Shown: in pieces, positions 14,156 to 25,465 of the stretch
Layout: the number at the start of each line of letters is the position of its first letter
Numbering within the stretch: the stretch's first letter is position 1
From: Paraphysoderma sedebokerense
Lineage: Eukaryota > Blastocladiomycota > Physodermatomycetes > Physodermatales > Physodermataceae
Assembly (NCBI GenBank): GCA_025602915.1
Contig: JAHLJZ010000077.1
Span: forward strand, 47,822 to 111,821
Reading direction: 5' to 3'
DNA: 64,000 bases
Notes under the pieces: model-generated
The model's input: the letters and a program-made list of their open reading frames with translations, nothing else
Told to the model about the DNA's origin: nothing
The model's database searches: none
Program-made: the position numbers and the translations under genes

Positions 14156-14971
14156 TTCCTACTCTTTACCTCCCAAAAATCATTCTGCCTCCTTCAACTC
14201 CGTGACTCTTACATTTAAAAAGTCTGCACTGTTTAAGTTCAATGTTAATAATTTCGCCATTTCTCGTCATTCAATTTATCCTCTTTTTCAACTTGAAATC
14301 TGCAAATCATGATTGTTTTTTGGTTTACCTTTTCGAAATACCCTATTTGATTGTAATCATAAAAATGGAACAGCTTTGGGCACGGGAGTTATCGGTTTAT
14401 ACGGATGAGTTGGTATGATATATAATTTGGTGGTGAATGAAGACACGAAGATGATTATTTAGGTCAAATGTAGGGGTCTCTGCTTTAATGGTGTTGGAAT
14501 CTGTTTGTTCAATGGGTTATACTTTTCAAATTATGTCGGTCTTTTGCGATCTAGATATTCTTTATGGTTATTCTTTATGGTTATTCTTTATATCTCTGCT
14601 GTGTAATCTTGTTTCTTCTTGTACTTATTATTTGTATGCTGTTTTGGATGAACGGCATCGGACAGCTCGGCCAAGCCACCTTTGATTCTATATGCGAAGC
14701 TCGTGGGCTTCATTGTAGTAGGGATAATAAAAATGACTGATTAATGTTGTATTCTAAAGTTGCCACAACTCACGCTGTAATTGATTATCGGTCTTCGACA
14801 ATTTTCCTCGGAACGCTATTGAGCGGCAAAGAATAGATACATTCAATAATTTGTAGCCATAACTTGCAAGAAATCGATCAATCTGATCCGTTGCTGAACT
14901 CGGTAACTGTGTTTTCCGACATGGTGCACAAGGCAAGGGTGACAGGTGACTCTGAGGAGGGACGTTAACTA
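14156..14971. other. 3' flank of PP2A gene, no further gene seen
   Basis: The stretch is AT-rich, with a short direct repeat of TTCTTTATGGTTA at about 14568-14592. It contains no ORF worth calling and ends at the tRNA gene. Confidence 0.4.
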
Positions 14972-15043
14972 AGCGTCGTGGAACAGTGGAAGTTCGTAGG
15001 GCTCATAACCCTAAGGTCAGTCGATCGAAACGACTCGACGCTA
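14972..15043 (+). tRNA. tRNA-iMet: Initiator tRNA-Met (CAU)
   Basis: The 72-nt cloverleaf folds without mismatch. The acceptor stem AGCGTCG pairs with CGACGCT and the discriminator is A. The D stem is GAAC/GTTC. The anticodon stem TAGGG/CCCTA holds loop CTCATAA with anticodon CAT at 15004-15006. The T stem AGTCG/CGACT holds loop ATCGAAA. Features diagnostic of the eukaryotic initiator are all visible: A1:U72, three consecutive G:C pairs in the anticodon stem, and an AUCGAAA T loop in place of TTC. No intron is present. A T-run around 15085 could be the RNA polymerase III terminator. Confidence 0.93.
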
Positions 15044-15320
15044 AGGAGTAAATCTCGGAAAATACCAAAGTTATTCAAATTTAAGTTTTGGCAACACAGA
15101 CCTCAGCTGAGAGATAATAATTTTTATTTGGAACTTGTTGTAAACTAATAGATAGGAAGTTGATACACATAGCTTTCAACAAAGAAAGGTCTGGACTTAA
15201 CATTTTAACAATATCTCCTGCCAACGGTAAGACATCTACAACCGTAAACCTCTTTAACGAATAAGAATAAGACAAACATAAATATACTATGTCAAATATG
15301 AAATTTATTGCAATAAATTA
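15044..15320. other. Spacer between tRNA and the CAP gene 3' end
   Basis: No gene is visible. On the minus strand an AATAAA polyadenylation-like signal lies just beyond the CAP stop codon, at about 15311-15316. Confidence 0.4.
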
Positions 15321-16254
15321 TTACATCATCATCATGCTGACGAAAACACCAACGAATGCAAAAATAGAAGTGGAAGTCATGTGGGCAGTGAAAGCGGAAG
15401 ATTGAAGAGCAGCGTTAGCTTCCAAATTTCCAGATTCGGCCGGCGAATCAACCTTTCCACTGGCGTTGCCATCGGTTTGATTGAGACCTTCCATAGGTAC
15501 ACCGTAGTAAGATCCAGGTTGAGGAGTAGGGGTGGTACCATAAGCGGCAGTGGTAGAGGGTTCATTGTAAGCAGGAACAGTGGCAGTTGGGTAAGAGGTA
15601 GGGGAAGCAGAAGTAGACGGACTGTAAGTCGAACTCGGTGCGGGTTTCGGAGCTGGAAGATTTTTCTGTTCAGGTTTGGCAGGTCGAGGGTAGTTTGGCT
15701 GTGGTGGTGGAACGTATCCTTTGGAAACATAGGGACTTCGACCAGCGACATTTCCGTGAGGACTGAATAAGAAAAATTGAAGTTAGTTTATGCATTTAAC
15801 TTTTTCCGAACAATGAGACAGCCACGTACTAGTAATTGCATGCTAAGTAAGTACCACATCGACTTCTCGCAATGCCACAACCGACAGAGGTGCTTTCACC
15901 CCATACCATTTGAGAGTAATGATTGAAACTCCCTTTGTAACCTTCATTGATCCACAATTCAACAAGCCCTGCAGTTCCGTAACTAGTACCGCCGCCCATT
16001 GATAAATTTTCACCATATCTCTTGTCGGGCCCGTCATGCTCCAACTTGCATTTTTGAGCTAAATGATTCGCGCGGCTTTGGCCATATGCGGCAATAGAGT
16101 TGTCCCATTTAAGAGGGCCGACGTTGACCGATCTGCGGAGATTGTTGTGGAGAGTGACGATTGTGTTGATATCAGCTTGAGAAGCTTGGCCATATGATTC
16201 AGTCAACAAAAAGGTGGAAAGAATGAAAAGTAAGATAGCGCTATGGTGATACAT
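15321..16254 (-). CDS. Secreted CAP/SCP (PR-1/Pry-like) protein with GPI-anchor signal
   Basis: CAP proteins are extracellular; the fungal Pry relatives bind and export sterols. Two exons (15830-16254 and 15321-15762) give 288 aa. The N-terminus is a signal peptide (MYHHSAILLFILSTFLLT). The CAP domain spans about residues 30-150, with LHNNLRRSVNVGPLKWD, HLAQKCKLEHD, RYGENLSMG, ELWINEGY, FNHYSQMVWGESTSVGCG and YLACNYYPHGNVAG; the last motif is split by the intron and restored by splicing. A Pro/Ser/Thr linker of about 100 residues follows. The C-terminus is a hydrophobic tail (STSIFAFVGVFVSMMMM) like a GPI-attachment signal, so the protein is probably tethered to the membrane or wall. An A/T-rich TATATAA-like stretch lies about 55 nt upstream. 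Strand is opposite to its neighbours. Confidence 0.93.
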
Positions 16255-17785
16255 TCTTATGATGGAGTATATAAATTGATGAATGTGATCTATGTGTCTC
16301 TATGAGGTCTATATATAAATAACCGGCCGGCGGTGAAGCAATGTACTATACGATCGAGTTGAAAACTAGGGACGTTAATAAAGAACTTAAAAGTGCGCAC
16401 AGTCCCTTTATATATTTCTCCTTGTGATTGGTTTCGAAATAGTTTTTGTGCGCGTCCGGGGCTGATTGACTGACATTGTTCGAAACAAAGGATTGGATAT
16501 TTGTGCGCAGTGCGTCGCTCTAGGAGTGAGACTATGAATATTTCATGATAATATGGTGTAATGCAGCTCAATGTCCCATAACCAGATGGTCACAAGACAC
16601 TGATATTATGCCAAGCAAGGGATACACGAATTTTTGAAGATAGATTGCAACGGGTTATCAATTGAAACTCCTGCTGTGCCCTGCCTGCTGTGGAATGATT
16701 GTCATATGGCTTCTACATCCATTGAAGTCTTGATTTCTTCTGCCACTAACCTGATTTATGGTGATAGCAGAATGTGTTTATTGATTTAAACAAGCAGTAA
16801 TGAGCTTTTTGTAACAAATTACTACGGGGCACCGGGCCACCACAATTGTTGAAGGGTTGAAAGATGCATAAGTACTGTTGAGTTTGTGCTTTTATCATTT
16901 ACATGTATCGATTTATTGAATCAATTGTCTCTTTCGAATAAATTATTTAATAATAGTGCTTCATCTTGTCATATTTCAGGCGGATGACATTACGCCCTAC
17001 TTGCCTCATAGGGTAGAGCTGAACAACATCATTATCACACAACACATGTATCTAACGTCATATTGCGTGGAATATATATACCACTTATAGATGTAATATT
17101 AATTCACTTTAACCATTGCGAAATGTACCTCAATGTCCGTAGACAGAGTTCTCGCGAAATGTTTAATGCCGATACATGAAGTGATACGAACGGCACTGGA
17201 TAAAAATTTCTTCCAAAGCATGAGAAAAAGCTATTATAGCAGTAGTATGACAAGTCTATGAATCGTTAACCTTATACAACGAGTCGACAGAAGCATGAAT
17301 CGATGTCACGTTCTGATTTCGTGAAGTGAATCCCTGTTTGGTTGCCATGACAACGTGTCTCTGAGCTCCGTCAAACTTGGACTATGTCGGTGCTGGTTCC
17401 GATAGTACCTCAAGAAAACGTACAAACGAGAATAATCAAAGGTATATAATTGTTATTTTTTGCTTTGCAGACCGATATAACATCCATTCAATGGAGGGAT
17501 GCATGTCCCGATGGTTTTCCAATGATTTATTCCGATGGATGGATATTGTTTTGCGGATTCGACTCGAGATTAGTTGACGTTGATCAATAGTATCGGATTA
17601 GTTGTTAACTGATTTTTACATTTGTTTCCGATATTGCCTTTTCTCTCTCTCAACCCTCGCTTCATCTAATCATCGACTTGTTTCCCGATACATTCAAATT
17701 TCGAATTATGAATGATCCACTGATATTCGAATCCTATTAATGAACAATCTCGGAATTGGAAACTCTACATGTTACTCCCAATTAA
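16255..17785. other. Divergent intergenic region, CAP gene / eL14
   Basis: About 1.5 kb holding the 5' flanks of both genes. The short ORFs here lack supporting features. The 200 nt before eL14 are pyrimidine-rich (TTTTCTCTCTCTCAACCC), consistent with a ribosomal-protein promoter or 5' UTR. Confidence 0.4.
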
Positions 17786-17794
17786 ATGATACAG

Positions 17795-18487
17795 ATGCAT
17801 CAACCTCGTTTCGTTCAAGTTGGCCGTGTTGTCATGGTAAACTACGGTGTTGACTCCGGTAAATTGGCTGTCATCGTTGACATCATGGATCATAACAGAG
17901 TACGTAGCACCTCAGAAGTATTGATGGATAGAATAATAGTAGAGATAAGGATAAAATGATGCTGCGATGGAATGAAACGTTAGATTGATTAGGAAAACGT
18001 AGAGTTGTGGAATGAGGTATACTTACGTATTCTTCTGATTTGTAGGCTGTTATCGCTGGACCCACTACTGGCGTCGCCCGTCAGGCTCTTAACTTCAAGC
18101 GTATGACTCTCACTCCTATCCTTTTGAACAATGTTCCCCGTAACGCTGGTCAAACCGGTTTGTAATGCCTTGCTTGGATCAAAATCCTCCCGTAATTTAC
18201 TTATTAATATTCGCTTGATGTGCCAGCCCTTACCAAAATTATTGACTCGCAAGACATGGTTGGTCAATTCGGCAAGACCGCCTGGGCTAAAAAATTACAG
18301 GTTAGAAAGACAAGAGCTAACTTGACCGACTTCGATCGCTTCAAGGTTATGGTTTTGAAGAAGAGAGTATGTTGCCTATGCTTTACCGAGGATTGTCGCA
18401 ATTCTCCAACCTAACTGTTTTATGTTGAACTACTAGAAACGATTCATCGTTGCTCAAAAACTCTCCAAAGTCAAGAAGCAAGCTTAA
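17795..18487 (+). CDS. RPL14: 60S ribosomal protein eL14
   Basis: Structural protein of the large ribosomal subunit. Four exons (17795-17899, 18046-18157, 18227-18366, 18437-18487) give 135 aa, the usual fungal size. Conserved stretches: [95 protein letters not shown], and a basic C-terminus ending KVKKQA. An in-frame ATG nine bases upstream (17786) is an alternative start. A polyadenylation-like AATAAA lies about 30 nt past the stop. Confidence 0.95.
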
Positions 18488-19120
18488 ATTTCCAGTACAT
18501 ACCTTAAGTCATCGTTGTAATAAAGATTGAAGTTTATTCGACATAGCTCATGTTTTACTTTCTCAAGGTGATGGTCGTGAAGTACACAACATCTGTGGTT
18601 CTGCAGCCCTTTAACCAAGTTTGCCTTGACCACACTTATTGTTCGAAAGCATGTAAAGTTGCAGCATTCATATCTTGCCTGGCATTTCATTTAGAGGTCT
18701 CGGCCTTTAAATCTGACAGGTACCTCCACTATGTTCTCCCTCCATCTCCCACAAAGAAGCAACCTTTATTGTTCTCTAAGGACCTGTTAATTTATGGTGC
18801 CATCCTCCAGAGGTCGGTGCAGACCCTTAGTAAACCTGGTCAAACTCGATTCTGTTGTTCAAGATTCAGTGCAACGTTCGCCAGCATTGGAAGGCCCGAC
18901 TACTTTAATAGTAGTTTGATAGGATCCGATACCCATATAAACATACTTCCTTCAGCATAGAAAATAGATGTAGTCTGACTACCAAAAAGAAATTTGATAT
19001 CTATGTAACCATGGCAACCTGTCACATTTGTTCGCGACAAGTCCAAGGACATGAGTTCCAAAGATTTCCATTACTAATTCTAATTTTGCTCAATTATTAC
19101 TATTATTCTCCACTTGCGTA
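18488..19120. other. Intergenic between eL14 and ZPR1
   Basis: A plus-strand open frame at 18550-18960 would encode 136 residues with several Cys, but its composition is unremarkable and nothing supports expression. I see no repeat or RNA gene. Confidence 0.4.
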
Positions 19121-20964
19121 ATGTCGACCGATCCAAAGTCTGTACAGGCTGAATCCCATGCTGAGGCCACCAAAGAGCCCCTATTTAATTCAATTGATGG
19201 AGATCAACAAGTAACTGAGATTGAAAGCTACTGTGTCAATTGTCATGAAAATGTACGAAAATTGAGTTTTCCAAGCCTCCGTCTGCGTGCTTTATTCTCT
19301 TGCTGCATTGGCTCAACTCTACAATCGTTCTGCTGTATTATGTAGGGAATCACCAGACTTCTCCTCACTAAGATTCCCCATTTTCGCGAAATTATAGTCA
19401 TGGCCTTTGAGTGTCCACACTGTGGGTTCCGTAATAACGAAATTCAAAGTGCTGGTGTAATTCAAGAGAAGGGCTCCAGTCAAACATGTAGAATTGATGG
19501 AAGTAAAAAGGATCTGAATAGGCAAATAGTAAAATCAGAATCCGCCAGTGTAAAAATCCATGAAATCGATTTGGAGATTCCTGCAAAGACTGGACCAGGT
19601 TTGCTGACTACAGCTGAAGGGCTATTAAGTGACATAATTGATGATTTATCAGAAGCGCAACCTCTGAGAAAGGTCAGTTTCGTTTTTTCTCTTGATGGCT
19701 TATTAATTATAATGGAAATAGATTGCTGAATTTCTGTGGTAATTTAGTACCAAGACGAGGCAACATACAACAAAATCGAAGCTATTATTTCGAAGTTACG
19801 AACATACATGGAGGGCAACGAACCATTCACAATTACTGTGGATGACATCGCTGGTAACAGTTACATCGAGAATTTGTAAGTGTTGTGCTTTCCGCTTTCT
19901 TTTTTGGCTCTCATCAGTTATATGGCAATAGTATTAAGCGAGCATTTTCGAATGTAGGTGTGCGCCGAACCCCGATCCCCAAATTAAAATAAAACATTAT
20001 AACCGTACACCTGACCAGGATGCGATGCTTGGATTGTCTACCCAGCCTGCTTCGGAGGGCCAGGCGGATTCTTCAGCTGAACCCGATGCCGAACTTACCA
20101 ATCCCGAAACCGATATTCCTGAAATCCTTCATTTCCCTGCTAACTGCTCTAGTTGCAACGCACCGGGTGAAACTAAAATGCACGTGATGGATATTCCATA
20201 CTTTAAGCAGGTCGTCATTATGAGCACAAGCTGCGATTATTGTGGATACAAAAGCAATGAGGTTAAGGCTGGAGGTCCAATAAGCGAAAAGGGTAAAAAA
20301 ATAACTCTGAAAGTTGTAGATCAAGAGGACTTGAGTAGAGATATTTTGAAGGCAAGTATATTTTACTCTTGCTACTTCCATTCCTTTATCATTCTAATAT
20401 CTCGTGATCTTCCAGTCCGAAACATGTGGCCTCACGATCCCTGAAATAGATTTACACCTGACGCCAGGAACATTGGGGGGTAGATTCACGACTGTGGAAG
20501 GGTTATTGACTCAAGTATTGGATGAATTAGAGAATAGAACGCCTTTTGCCAAAGGCGATTCTGTTGGGGGAGAAAAGCAAAACTCTTTTAAAGGGTTTTT
20601 GAACAAATTAAGAACTGTTCGTTTCTTCAAATTCTGCGATATTTATTCTTTTTGGAGACTAACCGTCTCAATCTTTGATATTTACTATATTCAGCTCCTG
20701 ACATTGTCCCAACCATTCACGTTAATTCTGGACGACCCGTTAGCTAATTCGTACCTTCAGAATCTCTATGCCCCTGATCCAGATCCAAACATGGAGATAG
20801 AGTACTATGAACGTACGTGGGACCAAAATGAAGATTTGGGACTGAATGACCTCGTTCTGGAAGGATACGAAAATGCCGATGAACAGACCCGGGAAAGCGG
20901 AAACAAGAAAGGCCAGGAGATGGAAAAGGTCATCGAGGAAACGGAAGAGGAAGGGACTGAATAA
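19121..20964 (+). CDS. ZPR1: Zinc-finger protein ZPR1
   Basis: ZPR1 is a conserved eukaryotic protein that assists eEF1A folding and links growth signalling to nucleus and cytosol. Six exons (19121-19252, 19346-19672, 19748-19875, 19958-20351, 20416-20616, 20695-20964) give 483 aa. The typical duplicated architecture is clear. Zinc finger 1 is CVNCHENG then CPHCGFRNNEIQSAG, followed by the first beta domain (KIHEIDLEIPAKTGPGLLTT). Zinc finger 2 is CSSCNAPGETKMHVMDIPYF then CDYCGYKSNEVKAGG, followed by the second beta domain (LTIPEIDLHLTPGTLGGRFT). Both halves carry the NPDP/DPDP motif after the helical hairpin. The C-terminal tail is acidic. Intron 4 uses a GC donor (GCAAGT at 20352) with a normal AG acceptor. 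Confidence 0.96.
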
Positions 20965-21465
20965 AAAGGTTCCTTTAAGTCTTATATAAAGAATTATGAT
21001 TTGGCATTATAGAGCCCAAATCGTAAAATTAATTTCAATAATTATTTGACTTTGCAACTCGTCGTTATGCGATGGATTACCCATTTCCAGAAACGGAAAA
21101 TGCGAGATTGAAAACGTTTTCAGTTAGGAGCATGGTCAATTAATCAAAATTTAAACTAATTTGTAATTGTTTTGTCTTCGACTATTTTCCTCTACGATCA
21201 GTATATTAAAATCTGATGCTACAATGAAAGGTTTCGAGTTTCCCGGCAATTAACCCTGCGTCGCCGGTACCCAAAGTTCAGCCACCGGCTCGGGAACCAT
21301 TTGTTGCGACATTTTTTCTCGTTCCTCTAATTTTTCTTCTTGTGCAACTGTACCATTTCAAAACAATTTGCACTACCCATGGCATAATATGAACTTACTT
21401 TAATCAAGACTTTATCATCTTTTCGGAAATCTGATACTCATACTTTCGACACGAAACAGAGAGCG
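20965..21465. other. Intergenic between ZPR1 and the RhoGAP gene
   Basis: No gene, RNA or repeat recognised. The region is AT-rich. Confidence 0.4.
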
Positions 21466-24400
21466 ATGAGTTCAATTGCCAATTTAAATGACATCGAGAA
21501 GAGCAAGCTGCGGGCTGAACTGGAATCTACGAAAAAACAGCTTCATGAGGCGGAAGACCATTTTAACAAATTAAAAGTAAGTATTTTTCGGTTCTATCTT
21601 CAGGAAAGGCAGTCAGTCGCCTTGGAGCGGTTTGCGTTGGTGTTATTTATCCCATCTTTAGGAAAGTGTATGAGTTACAAACTGTCACAAACCAAGTATT
21701 AAAAGTTATAAATAACTCTGAAAACAGCATCTTATTAACTGTCGCTTTATTTTTTCTTGACATCCTGAAAGGTCATATCGAAGAAGGCTTTGGAGGAATT
21801 CAATATCGTCAAAGAGGACTACTCGCGCGAAAGTAAATTACGTGAAAGTTTGGAGAAAGGGTTCCATGAATTGCAAGAAAGTTATAAGATAGAGGTTGAA
21901 GAGAGGCGCAGATTAGAATCTATATTGCAGTCTTTTCAATCTAGTCTTCCTTCGTCACCGTCCTCCCCTCCGTCGTCTGGATCCGCCTCCACTTCCTCTA
22001 CGACGAGCAAACCGGAACAGCAAAAAATATTAGAATTAGAAAAAGACAAGTTAAAAGCGGAAATCGTTAAAGAAATATCTTTGAAAAGTAAATTGGAACT
22101 CGAACTACAAAATACTGCGAGTAAACTGTCGAATGAACTTCAAGCCAAAAAGTTGTTGGAAGCTGAAGTGGATCGTTTAAGGGAAATGCTGAACTCAGAA
22201 GTATCTCAAAGAGAGCAGTTGGCAAGTCTATTGGCTCAGAGCGTCGGTATGCAGGAACAGCAGCAGCAGCACAAAGGGAAAGAAAAGCCAAGCGGCCACG
22301 AGAAAACCAAGAATCAAGCTACACATATTTCGGAATTGGAAGGTGCCATCTCCAAATTAAAAGAAGAACTGGCATCACAATTGGAGCTAAAACGACAGGC
22401 GGAACAGTTGGTAAATCAGTTAAGGGAAGTAGTGGTGGAAGAGGAAGCGGCGTTACAAACCCAAGTAAAGCGAAACAAAGAGTTGGAGGGTCGCGTTGAA
22501 TTATTGGAAAAGAAATTTAAGAAAGGTGAAAATGACGAGGAAGATCCATTCATGGCTGCTGAAGTTGAAGAATTAACATTGCAAAAGCAGACATTATTGA
22601 AGGAGATGGAAGAATTAGCAAGTAAGAAACGAATTCTTAAAATGGAGGTCGATGAATTAGACGGACTCAAGAAAAAGTTTCACAAAGAAGTTGTGACAGA
22701 AGAAGCTATGCTGGATATGCTTGGCAAAGGTTCCGCGAGAAAAGTTTCTCTTTCCGACGGTCAGTTTAATATTCCTTCTAAAGCCTCTTCCCCGTCAGAG
22801 AAATCATCTCCGGCTGTTTCTCCATCAGATCGTTCAGGCGACCCTAGTTTAGTTATTGCTCGTCCTCCGCGTTTTGATTCCCTTCAATCGCCTACTTCAG
22901 ATATTCAAGCATCTACGCAAAACTCTGCCTCAATGTCCGTTGCGATTCCTACCTCGCCGCCGGACCTTCCTCCTCGCCCAGGGAAAGGACCATCGAACCC
23001 GACCTCGCCGTTCACGGAAATCATTAACTCTTATGGCGCATCATCGCCGACAGCTGCATCGCCTACTGCCGCGTCCGCAAACCCAAATTCTCCATTGACA
23101 CCTACATCATCTCCTATGCACACTATCAATCTGTCCGGCAGAAAGAAGGACAAGAAAAAGGGTGCTTTAGGTCTGGCCAAAGTGCAGTTAGCGTATCAGA
23201 AGTTGAGAGATAAGATTAAAGCAGATGATGAAGACGAGGAGGGCGAAAGTGGGCCCGCATTGGGGAAACTTGGGAAGAAAGTTTCGAGTAGTGGTAGGTT
23301 CTGCATACTTTCACCTGATATTGGTTATCATATTGATACTTGAAAATTCATAGAACCGGCTTTATTCGTTGCGAGTGATTCCGAAAGTACCCGTAGCGCT
23401 GGGACTGCGTCATCCGGAGCGACTCTATCTAATCAGAACGAAAACGACAAGTCTCATATTTTCCAACCCCAAACGTTTATGAAACCAGTCAAGTGTGGAG
23501 GTTGCGGTGATAAAATATGGGGATTGAGTGGAAAGGAGAGTATGGTGTGTCGATGTATGTTCTTTTTTTTTTAATCCGGTCATCCTCAATCCGTCGATTA
23601 ATCATGTTTCAACCGCAATATCAGTATGCGGTTTTACCTGTCACTCAAAATGTGTTGCAAATATAAAACTTTCATGCCCCGGACCCTCACAACCATCGGA
23701 GAAAGAAAAGAAAAAGTCTTTAAAAGAAGCTAAGAAATCTTGTTTGTATTTTTCCTGATTTACCATATGACGCTTCATCTATACTGACAGTTCCATCGAC
23801 TAGCCCTGTTCGGTACTGACCTGACACTTCAAGTTCAACTCGAATCACCACGCCACATCCCTATCATCGTCGAGCTATGTGTAAAAGCTGTAGAAACTCG
23901 AGGGTTAGATATCGAAGGAATTTATCGAAAGTCAGGACCGATTTCGCAATTAAGATTCATCCAGAGTGAATTTGAAAAAGGAAATGTTCCCGATTTAAGT
24001 GATATTGACGTTGTTGGCGACATTGCTGCTGTTACAAGTAGTTTGAAACAGTATTTGAGAGAGTTACCAAATCCTCTAATTACTTTTGGAGTATATTCTT
24101 TGGTTTTGGATGCAATCAGTACGTATTTTATTCGGAATCTGCCGTTTTCTTATCAAGCTACTTGGAATATTAACGCCATCTTTCGTTACCAATTCAGGAC
24201 AACCGGAAGATCAAGTCGAAAATGCCATGAGGGAAGCGTTGAACTCTCTGCCAGTCGCTCACTATAACACGCTCAAGTTTTTGATTCGACATCTAGTGCG
24301 GTGAGTGAATCATTGCAATTGATGTCTTCGTTGTGTGATATACTTATATTCAATTCTACCCGTAGTGTGTGCGATTTCTCTAAGGAGAATCTCATGAGTC

Positions 24401-25029
24401 CACGTAACTTGGGGGTAGTCTTTGGCCCGACGTTGATGAAAGAATCTAATAATTCCGAATTATATGATATGAATTCAATTAACGTGGTCGAGTACTTCAT
24501 CATGCATTTTGATGAACTGTTCATCTTACCGATGAGAAATTTGAATGGTGATTCGGTGGAGGCCGAGACTGCGAAACCCGAGACAGCAACCGACGACATA
24601 CCTGAATCAAATTCTCCAGTGTCCCGTTCTGCATCGCCGGATCCATCGAATGGCAAAGCTCCCACACCGACTAGATTCGGGTCTCGCCCTCAATCTCCAT
24701 CATCGTCACCTCTAGCTTCTACCTCGAACTCTGCATCGGTGTCGCCGGTTCTTCAACCGCAGGAAATTAACACTGGAGACTTGTCGAAACCACTTCCTTC
24801 CCAACCTCTCCAATCTTCGTTATCCAAGCGTCTTGTCGAATCTTTAAAGAAAAATGCATCGGACGGTTTTGTGACGGATCAATCCCCTCAGTTTTTGAGT
24901 GCCGCTAGTAGTCCTATGTCTTCTTCGGCGCCGAGCATTGACATGGAAATCGAAGAAGGATTGGGTATGGATCTATACAAGAGTGAACGAGATGGGGAGA
25001 ACGAGAAACCGATTGAATACTCAGTGTAG
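21466..25029 (+). CDS. Coiled-coil / C1 / RhoGAP protein
   Basis: A GTPase-activating protein for Rho-family GTPases that likely shapes actin and polarity. Seven exons (21466-21576, 21772-23293, 23354-23554, 23625-23741, 23804-24118, 24198-24300, 24366-25029) give 1010 aa. Residues 1-310 are long coiled coil, interrupted by a Ser/Pro segment. Residues 320-540 are Ser/Pro-rich and include SPPDLPPRPGKGP, a possible SH3 ligand. A C1 zinc domain follows at about 579-630: HIFQPQTFMKPVKCGGCGDK, then VCRLCGFTCHSKC and a final Cys. The RhoGAP domain is at about 652-830 with LFGTDL, IEGIYRKSGPISQLR (Arg finger), LKQYLRELPNPL, SLPVAHYNTLKFLIRHL and KENLMSPRNLGVVFGPTLM. The C-terminal tail is Ser/Pro-rich. 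The C1 domain suggests membrane recruitment by lipid. Confidence 0.95.
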
Positions 25030-25465
25030 AGACTAAAGCGACATGGGTCCAAATTAGAACAAAATTTTGAAATACAATGGCGAGGGTAAAAATTAAATAG
25101 ATTACATAGACGTTTTGCTTCAATTTTTTCGTTTCTGTTATTTCCGATTTTGTGTGTACACTCGAATATTATCTGTATTGATAATCCCTTAATGAATCGC
25201 AAATGTAATATTTTGAATAACAATAGATTCTTTTCTTATCAATAAAATCGTTTTTTGCTTTCCCTCGATTCTTCATATATCAGTAGAATTAAAGGTTGGG
25301 GTGGAAGGTAGTCCGAACACTTCGTGTTTCAATACCTAAATACTTGTTCATAGTCCCGTGGACTTCCTAAATCAACCACAAGTCATTCCGACACCCTAGT
25401 GTTGCCGTTTCATATTCTTCTTGATACAAACAGCTATAAGAAATCGCCATTTATCTTCACTTTGG
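25030..25465. other. Intergenic between RhoGAP and RGP1 genes
   Basis: AT-rich flank with an AATAAA-like signal near 25240. No gene is seen. Confidence 0.4.

Noticed and set aside
15377-15770. Open frames of over 120 codons on both strands inside the CAP gene
   Set aside because: They are out-of-frame shadows of the low-complexity linker exon, whose true frame continues the CNYYPHGNVAG motif.
18550-18960. 136-codon open frame between eL14 and ZPR1
   Set aside because: No domain, no splice context and ordinary composition; it lies across the eL14 3' end and ZPR1 promoter and is most likely chance.
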